From Chrysophaeum taylorii (lineage: Eukaryota > Sar > Pelagophyceae > Pelagomonadales > Pelagomonadaceae), in NCBI GenBank assembly GCA_029834535.1, contig JAQMWT010000027.1:109723-173722 (forward strand): a stretch of 64,000 nucleotides of DNA, given 5' to 3'. A program made the position numbers and the translations under genes. The notes under the pieces were generated by a model. The model did no database searches, was not told where the DNA came from, and saw only the letters and a program-made list of their open reading frames with translations. The stretch's first letter is position 1. The number at the start of each line of letters is the position of its first letter. Shown here in pieces: positions 26,331 to 34,958 of the stretch.

Positions 26331-29300
26331 ATGATGGCTGTCCACGAACTCCCGTTGGACTTTGGTCGGACGTCGGCGTGGGCGACCGCGAGGACATCGT
26401 CCGTGGGGGTGGAGAAGGTGGAATCGACGAGCGCGGTGGTGTCCGCGTTCGCGCGCGTGATGGCGACACACCAGCGTGCGGAGCGCGTTTTCGTGTTGGT
26501 CCGCGAGAAGGATGATGTCAAGGTGGCGGTTGTCGATGCAAAAAGAACGAGCGTCGAGTTCCGTCCGTTCAGTCCGGGGAACAACGTGGACCCGAGCTTC
26601 CACCCGGTGTGCCAGAGCGGGGTGACGGTTGGGCGTCTCTCGGCGGCGACGGAATTTCCGGAATCGTCGCGGTTCGCGCCGCTCGACGTCGAGCTCGTGG
26701 TCGACCCCACGGAACGGGTCGCGTCGATCGTGTACCGGTCTGACTTGCTCGAAGGCGTGTCTGCCGAGCGGTTGTTGACGCAGACGGCGTGCGAGCTGAG
26801 CGGGGAGGTTCCGGAGCGCGAGTTGGCGGGCGCGAACGCGACGGCGGTTCCGCGGCGCGAAGAGGCGTGCCTGCACGATCTGCTCGTAGAGTCAGCGACC
26901 AAGAATCCCGAAGCGGTCGCGATGCGGTACGACCTCGCGCGGACCCCCACGACCTACGGCGGGCTCCTGGGTGCGATCGCGCGGGTCGCCGAGAAAATAT
27001 CTCCCGTGGAGCCGGACGAGAGGGTCGCTCTGTTGGTCGCGCGCGAGCCGTCGATGATTGTCGCCGTGTTCGCGACGCTGGTCGCCGGCGCGGCCTACGT
27101 CCCCCTCGAGCCCGACTACCCGCCGCAGAGGCTCGAGACGGTGGTCGAGGATGCCTCGGCGCGGATCGTCGTGACCCAGCGGCGGTTCGCGGACTTGGTT
27201 TCTTGGGGGGCCGAGGTCGTGACGTGCGACGACGAGGAGGTCCCTCGGCACGATCCCGAGGGTCCAGCGCGGGCCCGGATGGCCCGCGGCGATGCCGTGC
27301 GGTCGCACCACCTCGCGTACGTGTTTTACACCTCGGGCACCACGGGCAAGCCCAAGGGCGTGTGCGTCGAGCACCGCGGGGTCGCGCGGCGCGCGGCGTG
27401 GTTCCAGCGACGGTACCCGTTGTCTCCGGGAGACGCGATGCTCGTGAAGACGACCTACACGTTCGGAATTTCCGAGTTCGAGCTCTTCTGGCCCACCACC
27501 GTTGGGGCCGAGTTGCTGATCGCGAGGCCGGACGGCCACAAGATAGCCTCCTACGTCGCGCAGCTTTCCAAGCACGCTTCGGCGTTTTGCTTCGTCCCGA
27601 GCGCGCTCGCGGCCGTCGCGGACGCCGCTCGCGACGAGTGCGAACCCTCGGACTACGACATCAAGGTCGCCATCTCGTGCGGGGAGCCGCTGTCGGCCGC
27701 CACCGCCGCCGCCTTTTTTATGGCTTTTGGGGGGCGGGTCCTCTCGAACGTCTACGGCCCTACGGAGGCCGACATGACCTTCTTCGAGATCAAGAGTTTA
27801 GAAGAGGCCAAGGCGCTCCGTCGCGCGCCCCCCATCGGCCGCCCGATGGACAACGTCGTCGTCTACCTGCTGGACGACGCGCTCCAGCACGTCCCGCTTG
27901 GCGCCCCGGGCCATCTCCATTTCGGGGCTCCCGCGCCCGCGCGCGGCTACCTGGGCCTCCCGGACCTGAACGAAAAGTGCTGGGTCGACAACCCCTTCTA
28001 CCCGCCGCCGCCGCCGCCTTTTTCGCCAAAGGATGATGACGAAAAAGTGCCGCCGTGTCCCAAGTTGTACGCGACGGGGGACCTCGCGCGCTGGCTCCCG
28101 AGCGGACAGTTGGGCTTTTGCGGCCGCGTGGACGCGGGGCAAATTAAGCTCCGGGGCTTCCGGATCGAATTGGACGACGTTTCCGCGGCGCTCAACGCGC
28201 ATCCCGACGTCGAGGTCGCCGCGGCAAAGGTCGTCGACCCCGACACACCCCGGGCTCGCCTGGTCGGCTACGTCGTTTCTGCTGCTGCTGCTGCTGCTGC
28301 TGCAAAACAAAAGCCACGTCTTATCGTCGAAAAAACCACGGCCGCGGCGGCGGTGGTGGAGCCGTCTTCCCTGGCGACGGACGCCCTCGAGCGCGCCAAG
28401 GAGATGCTTCCGGCGTACGCGGTTCCGTCGGTCGTCGTCGAGCTCTCGCGGCTGCCCGTCACCGCGCGCGGCAAGCTCGACCGCGCGGCGCTTCCGACCC
28501 CCGCGGCGACGCGCGCCGACGAAGATGACTTCGTCGAGTGCGTGAGCGCTACCGAGCGCCGCATCGAGGCGTGCTGGCAAGCCGTGTTGGGGCTCGACCC
28601 GACGACCCCCATCTCGGCGACGGCAGATTTCGTGACTCTCGGGGGAAACTCCTTGCTCGCCGGGCGCGCGACCACAAAGCTGCGCCACGACCTGGGTGGC
28701 GTCCAGCTCCCGGGCACGGCCATGTACATGTACCCGACCATCGCCGAGCTCGCCGCCTTCGCCGACGCGCAGCCCACCTCGCACTCGGCCGCCAAGCTCG
28801 CCCAAGAGGAGGAGGAGAACCAAGACGAGAACGTCGAGTATTACGCGGGGCATTCGAGCACCGCGCCGGGCGCGGTGGTCGGCCAGGTTCTCGCGGTCAT
28901 CTTCGCGCTCTGCTGCTCGGATTTACTCCGCACCCTCCCGACCGCGGTTGTCGCGTGGCGCGCGTACCAACGGCGCGGGGCGCTTTACGCGGCCTGCGTG
29001 GTCGCGCCCGCGTGCTCGCTCGCGACGCCCGTCGTTCTCGGGATGATCGCGGTATTGGCCAACCGCCTCGCGGCGCCGCGGTGGCGCAAAAAGTCGCGGA
29101 AGCGCATCAAGCTCTGGAGCCGCGAGTATCTCGGGTGGCTCGTCGCAAAGCACGCGACGAGCGAGGGCGCCGCGGCCGTGTCGACGCTCTTCGGGGGCAC
29201 GAGCCTCGAGTCGTTATTTTATCGACTTTGCGGCGCGACCGTCGGCGAGGGCGTCGTCTTCGAATCCGGGTGCGTCCTCGAGGACCCGCAGTGCGTGCGC

Positions 29301-31967
29301 GTCGGCGACGGCGTCCGCGTCGGCCGCCACTCTCGCGTCTCGGCACACTTTTTCCAGGACGGTTACCTCGTCCTCTCGAGGACGACCCTCGAGCCGCGTT
29401 CGCGCACGCACCCCAGGAGCTGTCTCGGCGCGGGCGCGACGCTCCCGGCGGGCAAGACCCTCGGCGCCCTCGCGGCCGCCGGCGCCGGAGCCGTCCTCGG
29501 CGCCGAGGACCTCGACGACGACGACGACGGCGGCGGCGGCGGCGGTGGTGGCGATGATCATCGAAGAGACGACGACGCGGACGTCGCCCGCGGGAAACAA
29601 AAGAAGCCGGTGGTCCTCCGGCTGCCCCCCGAGAGGAGGAGAAGCACCCTGGCAGTAGAAGACGAGGGGGTATATCTCGTGGTGGGCGTGCCGTCGATCC
29701 TCGCGTGCGAGGCTTGCGCGACGCTGGTCGCTATCTTGGCCGCGCGCGCCTCGTACGACGCGATTGGATTCGTGCCGCCCCCGCCGTCGTCGTACTTACG
29801 GCTGCTTTTCGTCGCGTGGGTGTTCCGGCTGGTGCAGTGCGAAGCTTTTTTTGCGACGTGCGTCGCCGTCAAGAGGTTCGTAATTGGCACGTTTGTCGAA
29901 GGAGACGAGAAGGGCGAGTCGCCCGTGCGACGGTGGCTGTGGGACCGGCTCGCGCACCACGGACTGTTCGAGGCGGCGACGCGTCCTTACGTCAACACGG
30001 AGGTTCTCGCGGCAAAATTCCGGCTCCTGGGGGCGAAGATTGGACGGCGCGTCAACGTGGACGCGTTCGACTGCGTTGAATTCGACCTCGTCGAGGTCGG
30101 CGACGAGGTCGTGTTTGGGAGCTGCGTCGCGCTCGTCCCGTACCTCCCGGGATGCGGCGCGTCGAAAAAGATTTCGATTCGCAGGGGCGCCAACGTCTTG
30201 GACCACGCGGTCTTGCTCCCGGGTGTGATCGTCGAGGAGGCGGCCATCACCGGCACCGACACCCTCGGCCCCCGCGACTGGGTTTTCCCGGCGGGCACGG
30301 TCTCGACGGGTCGCGTCAAGGGCGAGCCGGTCACTCTAAAGTTTTCGGGCGACGTCGAGGCCGGCACGTCGCGGCTCCCCGCCAAGGACAAGGCGCGAGT
30401 CCTCAAGGCGCTCCGGCGCCACCGCGACCCGGCGACCTTCTACGCCTTCAACGCGTTTTGCGTCGCGGCCGCCGCTCTCCTCGAACCCCTCGACGCGCTG
30501 CGCGCCCTCGCGCCCCTCCTCGCCTACCGCGAGGTTGGACTCTTGGCGGCCGTGGTCGCCTTCCCCGCAATCGAGTGCCTCGCCGTCGCCGCCGTCGTCG
30601 CCGCCAAGCATGCCGTCGTCGGAGACTTCGAGGAGATCGACACCGAATATTACTCGGATCTCCACGTGAGGTGGGTCTTCCTCATGGCGTGCGCGTCCGC
30701 GATCGACCACCCGCTCGACGCCGTCCAGGGGACCTTCCTCGCTCCGATGCTCTTCCGCGCGATGGGAGCGACCGTCGGCCGCGACTGCTGCCTCTTCTAC
30801 GCCGCCGCCCTCGAGTTCGATCTCCTCACCATCGGGGACTTCGCGACGACGGGCGACGGATCAGACCTCACGTGTCACACGGTCGAGAATATGGTCGTCA
30901 AGTTCGCCAAAGTAACCATCGGGGACGGCTGCTGCCTCAACGCCAACGCGATCTGCATGCCGGGAGCCACGATGGATCGCCGCTCCACCGTGCTCGAGGG
31001 CTCCCAGGTCCTCAAGGGCGAAACGGTCGGCCCCCGCGAGGTCTGGCGCGGCCTCCCGGCCGCGAAGATCGGCGACAACGTCGACCTCGATCGCGCCTTG
31101 GTGCTCCGAGACGACGACGACGACGACGACGACGACAAAAACGCTGCTGCCGCTGCTGCTGCCCCCAAAAAAGACGACGACGAAGACGATGACGCCATGA
31201 TCGCCGCGCTCGCCGGCGTCCTCGGGATCTCGGCAGCCGCGGCGACCGATCTCCTCGCGGCCAACGAGCGCGGCGAGCCGCGCGCGGCTCGGGTCTTTCA
31301 CCAACTCGCGCGCCTCGGCCGACGCCTCGACCGCGAACCCAAGCCCCTCGCGCCCCTCGCCCGCCGACCGCCCCACCTCCGCCCCCGTCGCCTCGCAAAA
31401 ACCCTCGGAATTCCCGTCGACGACGCCCGCGCCCTCGTCCGCGATTGGCGCGATGCCGACCCGCGCGCCGAGGCGACCGTCGAAGACGCGCGCCTCCGCC
31501 TCTTCGCCGCCTTTGCCGGCTTGGACGGCCCCGACGCCGCGCGAAGCGTCTTCCGACAGGCGGCCAACGGCGACGAGGACGCTGCCAATCTCGTGCACGC
31601 CTACCGCCACTCTGGCGGCGGCGGCGGAAACCGAATTGCTGCTGCTGCGTCGTCCGGGGGCGGCCCCGCTTTCAAGGGCCCCCCTGCTTCTTCCGAGGGC
31701 CCCCCTGCTTCCGAGGGCCCTGGTTCCTCGCGCTCGGCGCGCCGTGCCGGACACAATAAGCGACACCCCCCCTGGCTCCCGCGCGTCCCGCCACCCCCCC
31801 TCGTCCCGCCACCCCGCGTTCACCCCGGCGGGCCGCCCGCCCCCGAACAACAACGCGAGCCGCGCGGCGACCCCTACTATCGCGACGCTGCCCTTTTTCT
31901 CGCCGGGGGGCTTGCCGTCTCCTTCTTCATCAACCTCGCCTTCCTCCTCAAATACACCTCCGCCTGA
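26331..31967 (+). CDS. NRPS-like synthetase: C-lobe remnant, A, PCP, three Pls-type C-terminal modules
   Basis: 1878 residues, single exon. About 1-185 resembles the C-terminal lobe of a condensation domain (SIVYRSDLLEGVSAERLL) with no HHxxxDG. The adenylation domain has A3 YTSGTTGKPKG (about 332), A5 NVYGPTEAD (about 473), A7 YATGDL, A8 GRVDAGQIKLRGFRIEL and A10 RGKLDRAAL. In A4 (YTFGISEFELFW) the residue normally Asp, which binds the substrate amino group, is Gly379. The carrier domain follows with LGGNSLL, Ser774. Then come three modules, each TM pair plus a left-handed-beta-helix-like soluble domain (about 930-1060, 1203-1350, 1447-1582). This is the TIGR02353 arrangement of bacterial epsilon-poly-L-lysine synthetase, where these modules form the peptide bonds. 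An acidic linker, a helical region and a C-terminal TM (FLAGGLAVSFFINLAFLL) are extras. It likely makes a short homopolymer or amide at a membrane; the substrate is unknown. Bacterial origin by transfer is likely. Confidence 0.85.
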   Translation: MMAVHELPLDFGRTSAWATARTSSVGVEKVESTSAVVSAFARVMATHQRAERVFVLVREKDDVKVAVVDAKRTSVEFRPFSPGNNVDPSFHPVCQSGVTVGRLSAATEFPESSRFAPLDVELVVDPTERVASIVYRSDLLEGVSAERLLTQTACELSGEVPERELAGANATAVPRREEACLHDLLVESATKNPEAVAMRYDLARTPTTYGGLLGAIARVAEKISPVEPDERVALLVAREPSMIVAVFATLVAGAAYVPLEPDYPPQRLETVVEDASARIVVTQRRFADLVSWGAEVVTCDDEEVPRHDPEGPARARMARGDAVRSHHLAYVFYTSGTTGKPKGVCVEHRGVARRAAWFQRRYPLSPGDAMLVKTTYTFGISEFELFWPTTVGAELLIARPDGHKIASYVAQLSKHASAFCFVPSALAAVADAARDECEPSDYDIKVAISCGEPLSAATAAAFFMAFGGRVLSNVYGPTEADMTFFEIKSLEEAKALRRAPPIGRPMDNVVVYLLDDALQHVPLGAPGHLHFGAPAPARGYLGLPDLNEKCWVDNPFYPPPPPPFSPKDDDEKVPPCPKLYATGDLARWLPSGQLGFCGRVDAGQIKLRGFRIELDDVSAALNAHPDVEVAAAKVVDPDTPRARLVGYVVSAAAAAAAAKQKPRLIVEKTTAAAAVVEPSSLATDALERAKEMLPAYAVPSVVVELSRLPVTARGKLDRAALPTPAATRADEDDFVECVSATERRIEACWQAVLGLDPTTPISATADFVTLGGNSLLAGRATTKLRHDLGGVQLPGTAMYMYPTIAELAAFADAQPTSHSAAKLAQEEEENQDENVEYYAGHSSTAPGAVVGQVLAVIFALCCSDLLRTLPTAVVAWRAYQRRGALYAACVVAPACSLATPVVLGMIAVLANRLAAPRWRKKSRKRIKLWSREYLGWLVAKHATSEGAAAVSTLFGGTSLESLFYRLCGATVGEGVVFESGCVLEDPQCVRVGDGVRVGRHSRVSAHFFQDGYLVLSRTTLEPRSRTHPRSCLGAGATLPAGKTLGALAAAGAGAVLGAEDLDDDDDGGGGGGGGDDHRRDDDADVARGKQKKPVVLRLPPERRRSTLAVEDEGVYLVVGVPSILACEACATLVAILAARASYDAIGFVPPPPSSYLRLLFVAWVFRLVQCEAFFATCVAVKRFVIGTFVEGDEKGESPVRRWLWDRLAHHGLFEAATRPYVNTEVLAAKFRLLGAKIGRRVNVDAFDCVEFDLVEVGDEVVFGSCVALVPYLPGCGASKKISIRRGANVLDHAVLLPGVIVEEAAITGTDTLGPRDWVFPAGTVSTGRVKGEPVTLKFSGDVEAGTSRLPAKDKARVLKALRRHRDPATFYAFNAFCVAAAALLEPLDALRALAPLLAYREVGLLAAVVAFPAIECLAVAAVVAAKHAVVGDFEEIDTEYYSDLHVRWVFLMACASAIDHPLDAVQGTFLAPMLFRAMGATVGRDCCLFYAAALEFDLLTIGDFATTGDGSDLTCHTVENMVVKFAKVTIGDGCCLNANAICMPGATMDRRSTVLEGSQVLKGETVGPREVWRGLPAAKIGDNVDLDRALVLRDDDDDDDDDKNAAAAAAAPKKDDDEDDDAMIAALAGVLGISAAAATDLLAANERGEPRAARVFHQLARLGRRLDREPKPLAPLARRPPHLRPRRLAKTLGIPVDDARALVRDWRDADPRAEATVEDARLRLFAAFAGLDGPDAARSVFRQAANGDEDAANLVHAYRHSGGGGGNRIAAAASSGGGPAFKGPPASSEGPPASEGPGSSRSARRAGHNKRHPPWLPRVPPPPLVPPPRVHPGGPPAPEQQREPRGDPYYRDAALFLAGGLAVSFFINLAFLLKYTSA

Positions 31968-32147
31968 TGATGCCGGTAGTCTCCTTTTTGGTTCGAAAGA
32001 AAGAAAGAAAAAAAAAAAAAACATCACATCACATCACACACTATATATGTAAAAACCATTCACCCGCCGGTGGCGCCTGCGGCTGCTGCTCCTCGATGGC
32101 GTCTTTTTTTTTGCCTGTCGCTGGCACACTGCTCTGCTTTGTCCTGT

Positions 32148-33017
32148 TCAGGGGGTGGTGGGCTCTTGGAGGTCTCTCGCCTCGCTCGTCGGATTTTCGT
32201 CGTCGTCGTCGTGGTTGTTCTCCAGGAGGTCGTCGACGTCCGGGAGGCCCGCGATCTGGAGCGGGAGGTGTCCCGTCCCCAGCAGGATCCGCGCGATCGC
32301 GAGGCTCTGGTCGGGGGCGGCCTCCTCGTCGTCGGTGTCGTCGTCGTCTTCGTCGGAATCCTCGAGTACGTTGTCCAAGTCCTCGACGTAGGTCCCCAAA
32401 AGCAACCTCGTCAAGTTGGGCGGGGAGTCTGGTGGCGGCGTGGCGTAGGCCGAGGCCGGGCGGCGACTCGGGACCTCGAGGCCGTGGATGTTGACGTAGA
32501 GCTCCACCCTGCGATTCGCAGCCCCTTTCGCGTCACCGAGCTCCCAGACGAGAGGGCGCGTGTTCGAGTACCCCCGGACCGTCAACCGCTGGTCGTCGAC
32601 GCCGTGCGACACTAGTACCGCCTTGACCGAGTTGGCCCGCTCGCGGGTGAAGGGGTACCCCATCGCGCGCGGCGCCTCGAGCCCGCAATGACCTTCGATC
32701 GACACCTTGATCGCCTCGTGCCGCCGCAGCACGGCCGCGAACCGTGCCAGCGGCTCGAGAGACCTCAAGTCCAGCGTCACCTCGCGGTACCGAAACCGGA
32801 TCTCCGTCGCCAGCTCGGCGAGGCTCTCCGCCAGAGCGATTTGCTCGAGAGTGCTCAGATCGAGCGTGTGCCCGCGCATCGTCGCAACGTATCGCACGGT
32901 CGTCTCCGACTTGAGAGACGCGCAAAACGAGCACACCGACCGCAACCGCGCGAGGCTCACGCCGTCGAGGTGCGTCGCGACCTGGTGCAGGCAATCAGAG
33001 TGGACGTAGAACGCCAT
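32148..33017 (-). CDS. F-box-like plus OmpA-like domain protein
   Basis: 289 residues from the ATG at 33017. The N-terminal 45 residues (CLHQVATHLDGVSLARLRSV) fit a loose F-box-like helical pattern. Residues about 95-190 match the OmpA C-terminal fold: VSIEGHCGLEAPRAMG, then FTRERANSVKAVLVSHGV, then RLTVRGYSNTRPL, then ANRRVELYVN. In bacteria this fold binds peptidoglycan through an Asp and an Arg near GYG..RA and RRVE. Here the RRVE part is kept. The last 80 residues are acidic and disordered. No signal peptide is visible, so the OmpA fold is probably cytosolic or nuclear and used for something else. The F-box call is weak; the OmpA call is solid. The gene converges with the NRPS-like gene. 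Confidence 0.75.
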   Translation of the reverse strand: MAFYVHSDCLHQVATHLDGVSLARLRSVCSFCASLKSETTVRYVATMRGHTLDLSTLEQIALAESLAELATEIRFRYREVTLDLRSLEPLARFAAVLRRHEAIKVSIEGHCGLEAPRAMGYPFTRERANSVKAVLVSHGVDDQRLTVRGYSNTRPLVWELGDAKGAANRRVELYVNIHGLEVPSRRPASAYATPPPDSPPNLTRLLLGTYVEDLDNVLEDSDEDDDDTDDEEAAPDQSLAIARILLGTGHLPLQIAGLPDVDDLLENNHDDDDENPTSEARDLQEPTTP

Positions 33018-33731
33018 CGTGTCAATTACGACGACGCAGAAGGCTGCTGGGAAGAAATCCCTCTCCCTCTAGCCTTACCCTTTGTTTTTCACGGAAGAAG
33101 AAGAAGAAGGAAGATATGCACGGATCTTGAAGAAGCTCACGTCTTTCGAAAAAGCCAGCTGCCGGAGCGCGCACCCTCGGCGGGTGCGTCCTTTTCCGTG
33201 CGAAGAACAAGAACGACAACAAGCGCTTTTCATTCCGAAGAGCTCGGTACGATATTCTCTCCTTTCTATCGGGGGGTTGTTTTGTTTGTTGATCTGGTCG
33301 ACCTACTACTCTAAGGGTTCGGCCCCGCACAGAAACAAAGATCGTCTTGATCCGTGGGTCCCCGATCTTAGGCGACGGGCGACTATGGGTGTCTTGTGCG
33401 GCGGCGGCGGCAGCGGCGGGAGATCGTTTGCGCGGCGGACTCGCCGCCAACTTAAGAGCCGCCAGGCATGGCACGCGTGACAGAAGACAAAAAGCACGTT
33501 GGGAACAACCGCGTCTTCTTCGGTCTCGTCGTCGTCGTCGTTTCCACCTAAGATAGATGCTTTGCCTGCGAAAGAAAGCGTGTGACTGACACGCCGGGCC
33601 CGTGTCGGGCGGGTACTACTTATTATTAATCGAGGGCGTCGCTTCACCCCCCCCCCCCCTGTCGTTTCCGCGAAGGACAACTATCCCCAAAAGAAAGAAG
33701 CTGGCGGCAAAAAAAAATCAAATTGAGAAGA
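33018..33731. other. Intergenic, nothing recognised
   Basis: 714 bp with a poly-C run near 33645-33660 and A-rich tracts. Short open frames on both strands have no family features. Confidence 0.6.
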
Positions 33732-34892
33732 TTAGTGGGCCTCGAAGAAGGGACGAGTGTATTTACCGGGGTCGGAGAGTTCGCCCCGCAAGGAGACCGC
33801 GAAGAGGGTGCGGACCGTTCCTGGTTTGTCCGGAAATTTGCCGAAGAGATAGGCGAGTTTGGTCGCGGCGGCTTCGGTGGTCATGTCGCCGGCCGAGATG
33901 ACGCCGGCGTCCTGGAGGGCCTGGCCGACGGCGTAGACATCGATCTTGACGCCGCCGACCTGGCACTGAGTGGTCGCGACCACGACGAGATCCCTTTGCT
34001 TGGCGGCAGTGAGGGCGTCGACGAGGCCCTTTCGCCTGCTGGGGGCGGTGCCGGTGCCGTAGAGTTCGACGACGACAGCTTTGAGAGTGGGACACTCGAA
34101 ACAAGCCAAAAGCGCCGAGTCGTCAAATCCCGGAACGAGGCGGAGGACGACGATCCCGGTCTCCATGTTTAACATGGGCGCGAGAATGCGGCCCGTCCAA
34201 GCGAGGCCGTTGTCGGCAAACGTGTCCTTAACGCAGACGCCGACCGTCGCGAGCGGTGGGAAACGCGGCGAGTCAAAGGCGGCGAGGCCCAAGGCGTCGA
34301 CCTTTGAGGCGCGGCAGCCACGAATCAGGCGATCGTGGAAGAAGATGCAGACTTCCGGCGGGGTCGGGGGTTGCTGGGAGACGCCGGCGGCAAAGATGAG
34401 GCTTAGCACGAGATTGTGACGGGCGTCGCTGTAGGCTTCGGCGAAGGGGACCATCGAGCCCGTCAAAACGACGGGCTTGGCGAGATCTTCGAGCATAAAA
34501 CTGAGGGCCGAGGCGCAGTAGGCCATCGTATCGGTGCCGAGGATGACGACGAAACCGTCGAAGAGGTCGTGGTGCGTCGCCACGTCCTTCGCGATCGTCG
34601 ACCAGTCCGTTGGGCCCATGTCCGCCGAGTCGAGGAGCGGCGAGTACTCGAGCACCTCGTACCCAGGCATCTTCGCGTCGCGGAGTTCGGGCATGGCGCG
34701 CATGCACTTGGCGAGGTAACCGGCGACGGGTTCGAGGAGTCCGTTCCCGTTGGCTTGCATGGCCATCGTGCCGCCCGTGAGGAGGACCAGGACGCGCTTT
34801 TTCTTTTTGGGAGTCCCGTCCTTGCGCGCGATGCTGACGAGGTTGCTGGCGCTGCCCGAGGACGTGACGCGCCGCAAGACGACCTCGCTCAT
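33732..34892 (-). CDS. L-asparaginase (bacterial-type I/II family)
   Basis: 386 residues from the ATG at 34892. The two catalytic Thr motifs are present: LLTGGTMAM near residue 40 and VILGTDTMAYCASALSF near 119. Other family landmarks are PVVLTGSMVPFAEAYSDARHN and a C-terminal small domain with VVVELYGTGTAPSR. It hydrolyses asparagine to aspartate and ammonia. There is no signal peptide, which suggests a cytosolic type I enzyme in nitrogen recycling. It is divergently paired with the KIN17 gene, with 66 bp between the two start codons. Confidence 0.92.
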   Translation of the reverse strand: MSEVVLRRVTSSGSASNLVSIARKDGTPKKKKRVLVLLTGGTMAMQANGNGLLEPVAGYLAKCMRAMPELRDAKMPGYEVLEYSPLLDSADMGPTDWSTIAKDVATHHDLFDGFVVILGTDTMAYCASALSFMLEDLAKPVVLTGSMVPFAEAYSDARHNLVLSLIFAAGVSQQPPTPPEVCIFFHDRLIRGCRASKVDALGLAAFDSPRFPPLATVGVCVKDTFADNGLAWTGRILAPMLNMETGIVVLRLVPGFDDSALLACFECPTLKAVVVELYGTGTAPSRRKGLVDALTAAKQRDLVVVATTQCQVGGVKIDVYAVGQALQDAGVISAGDMTTEAAATKLAYLFGKFPDKPGTVRTLFAVSLRGELSDPGKYTRPFFEAH

Positions 34893-34958
34893 TGTCGTCG
34901 GTCGCGAGAGGGTTATGTATGTATAAACATCAAAACAACACGGGAGAGAGAATTAATA
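34893..34958. promoter_or_regulatory. 66-bp divergent intergenic region
   Basis: The whole space between the asparaginase and KIN17 start codons. It must contain at least part of both 5' leaders and probably a shared bidirectional promoter. The right half is A-rich (CATCAAAACAACACGG). No TATA-like element is unambiguous. Confidence 0.5.

Noticed and set aside
34416-34958. N-terminal extension of the KIN17 frame
   Set aside because: It overlaps the asparaginase gene antisense, while the family N-terminus begins exactly at 34959.
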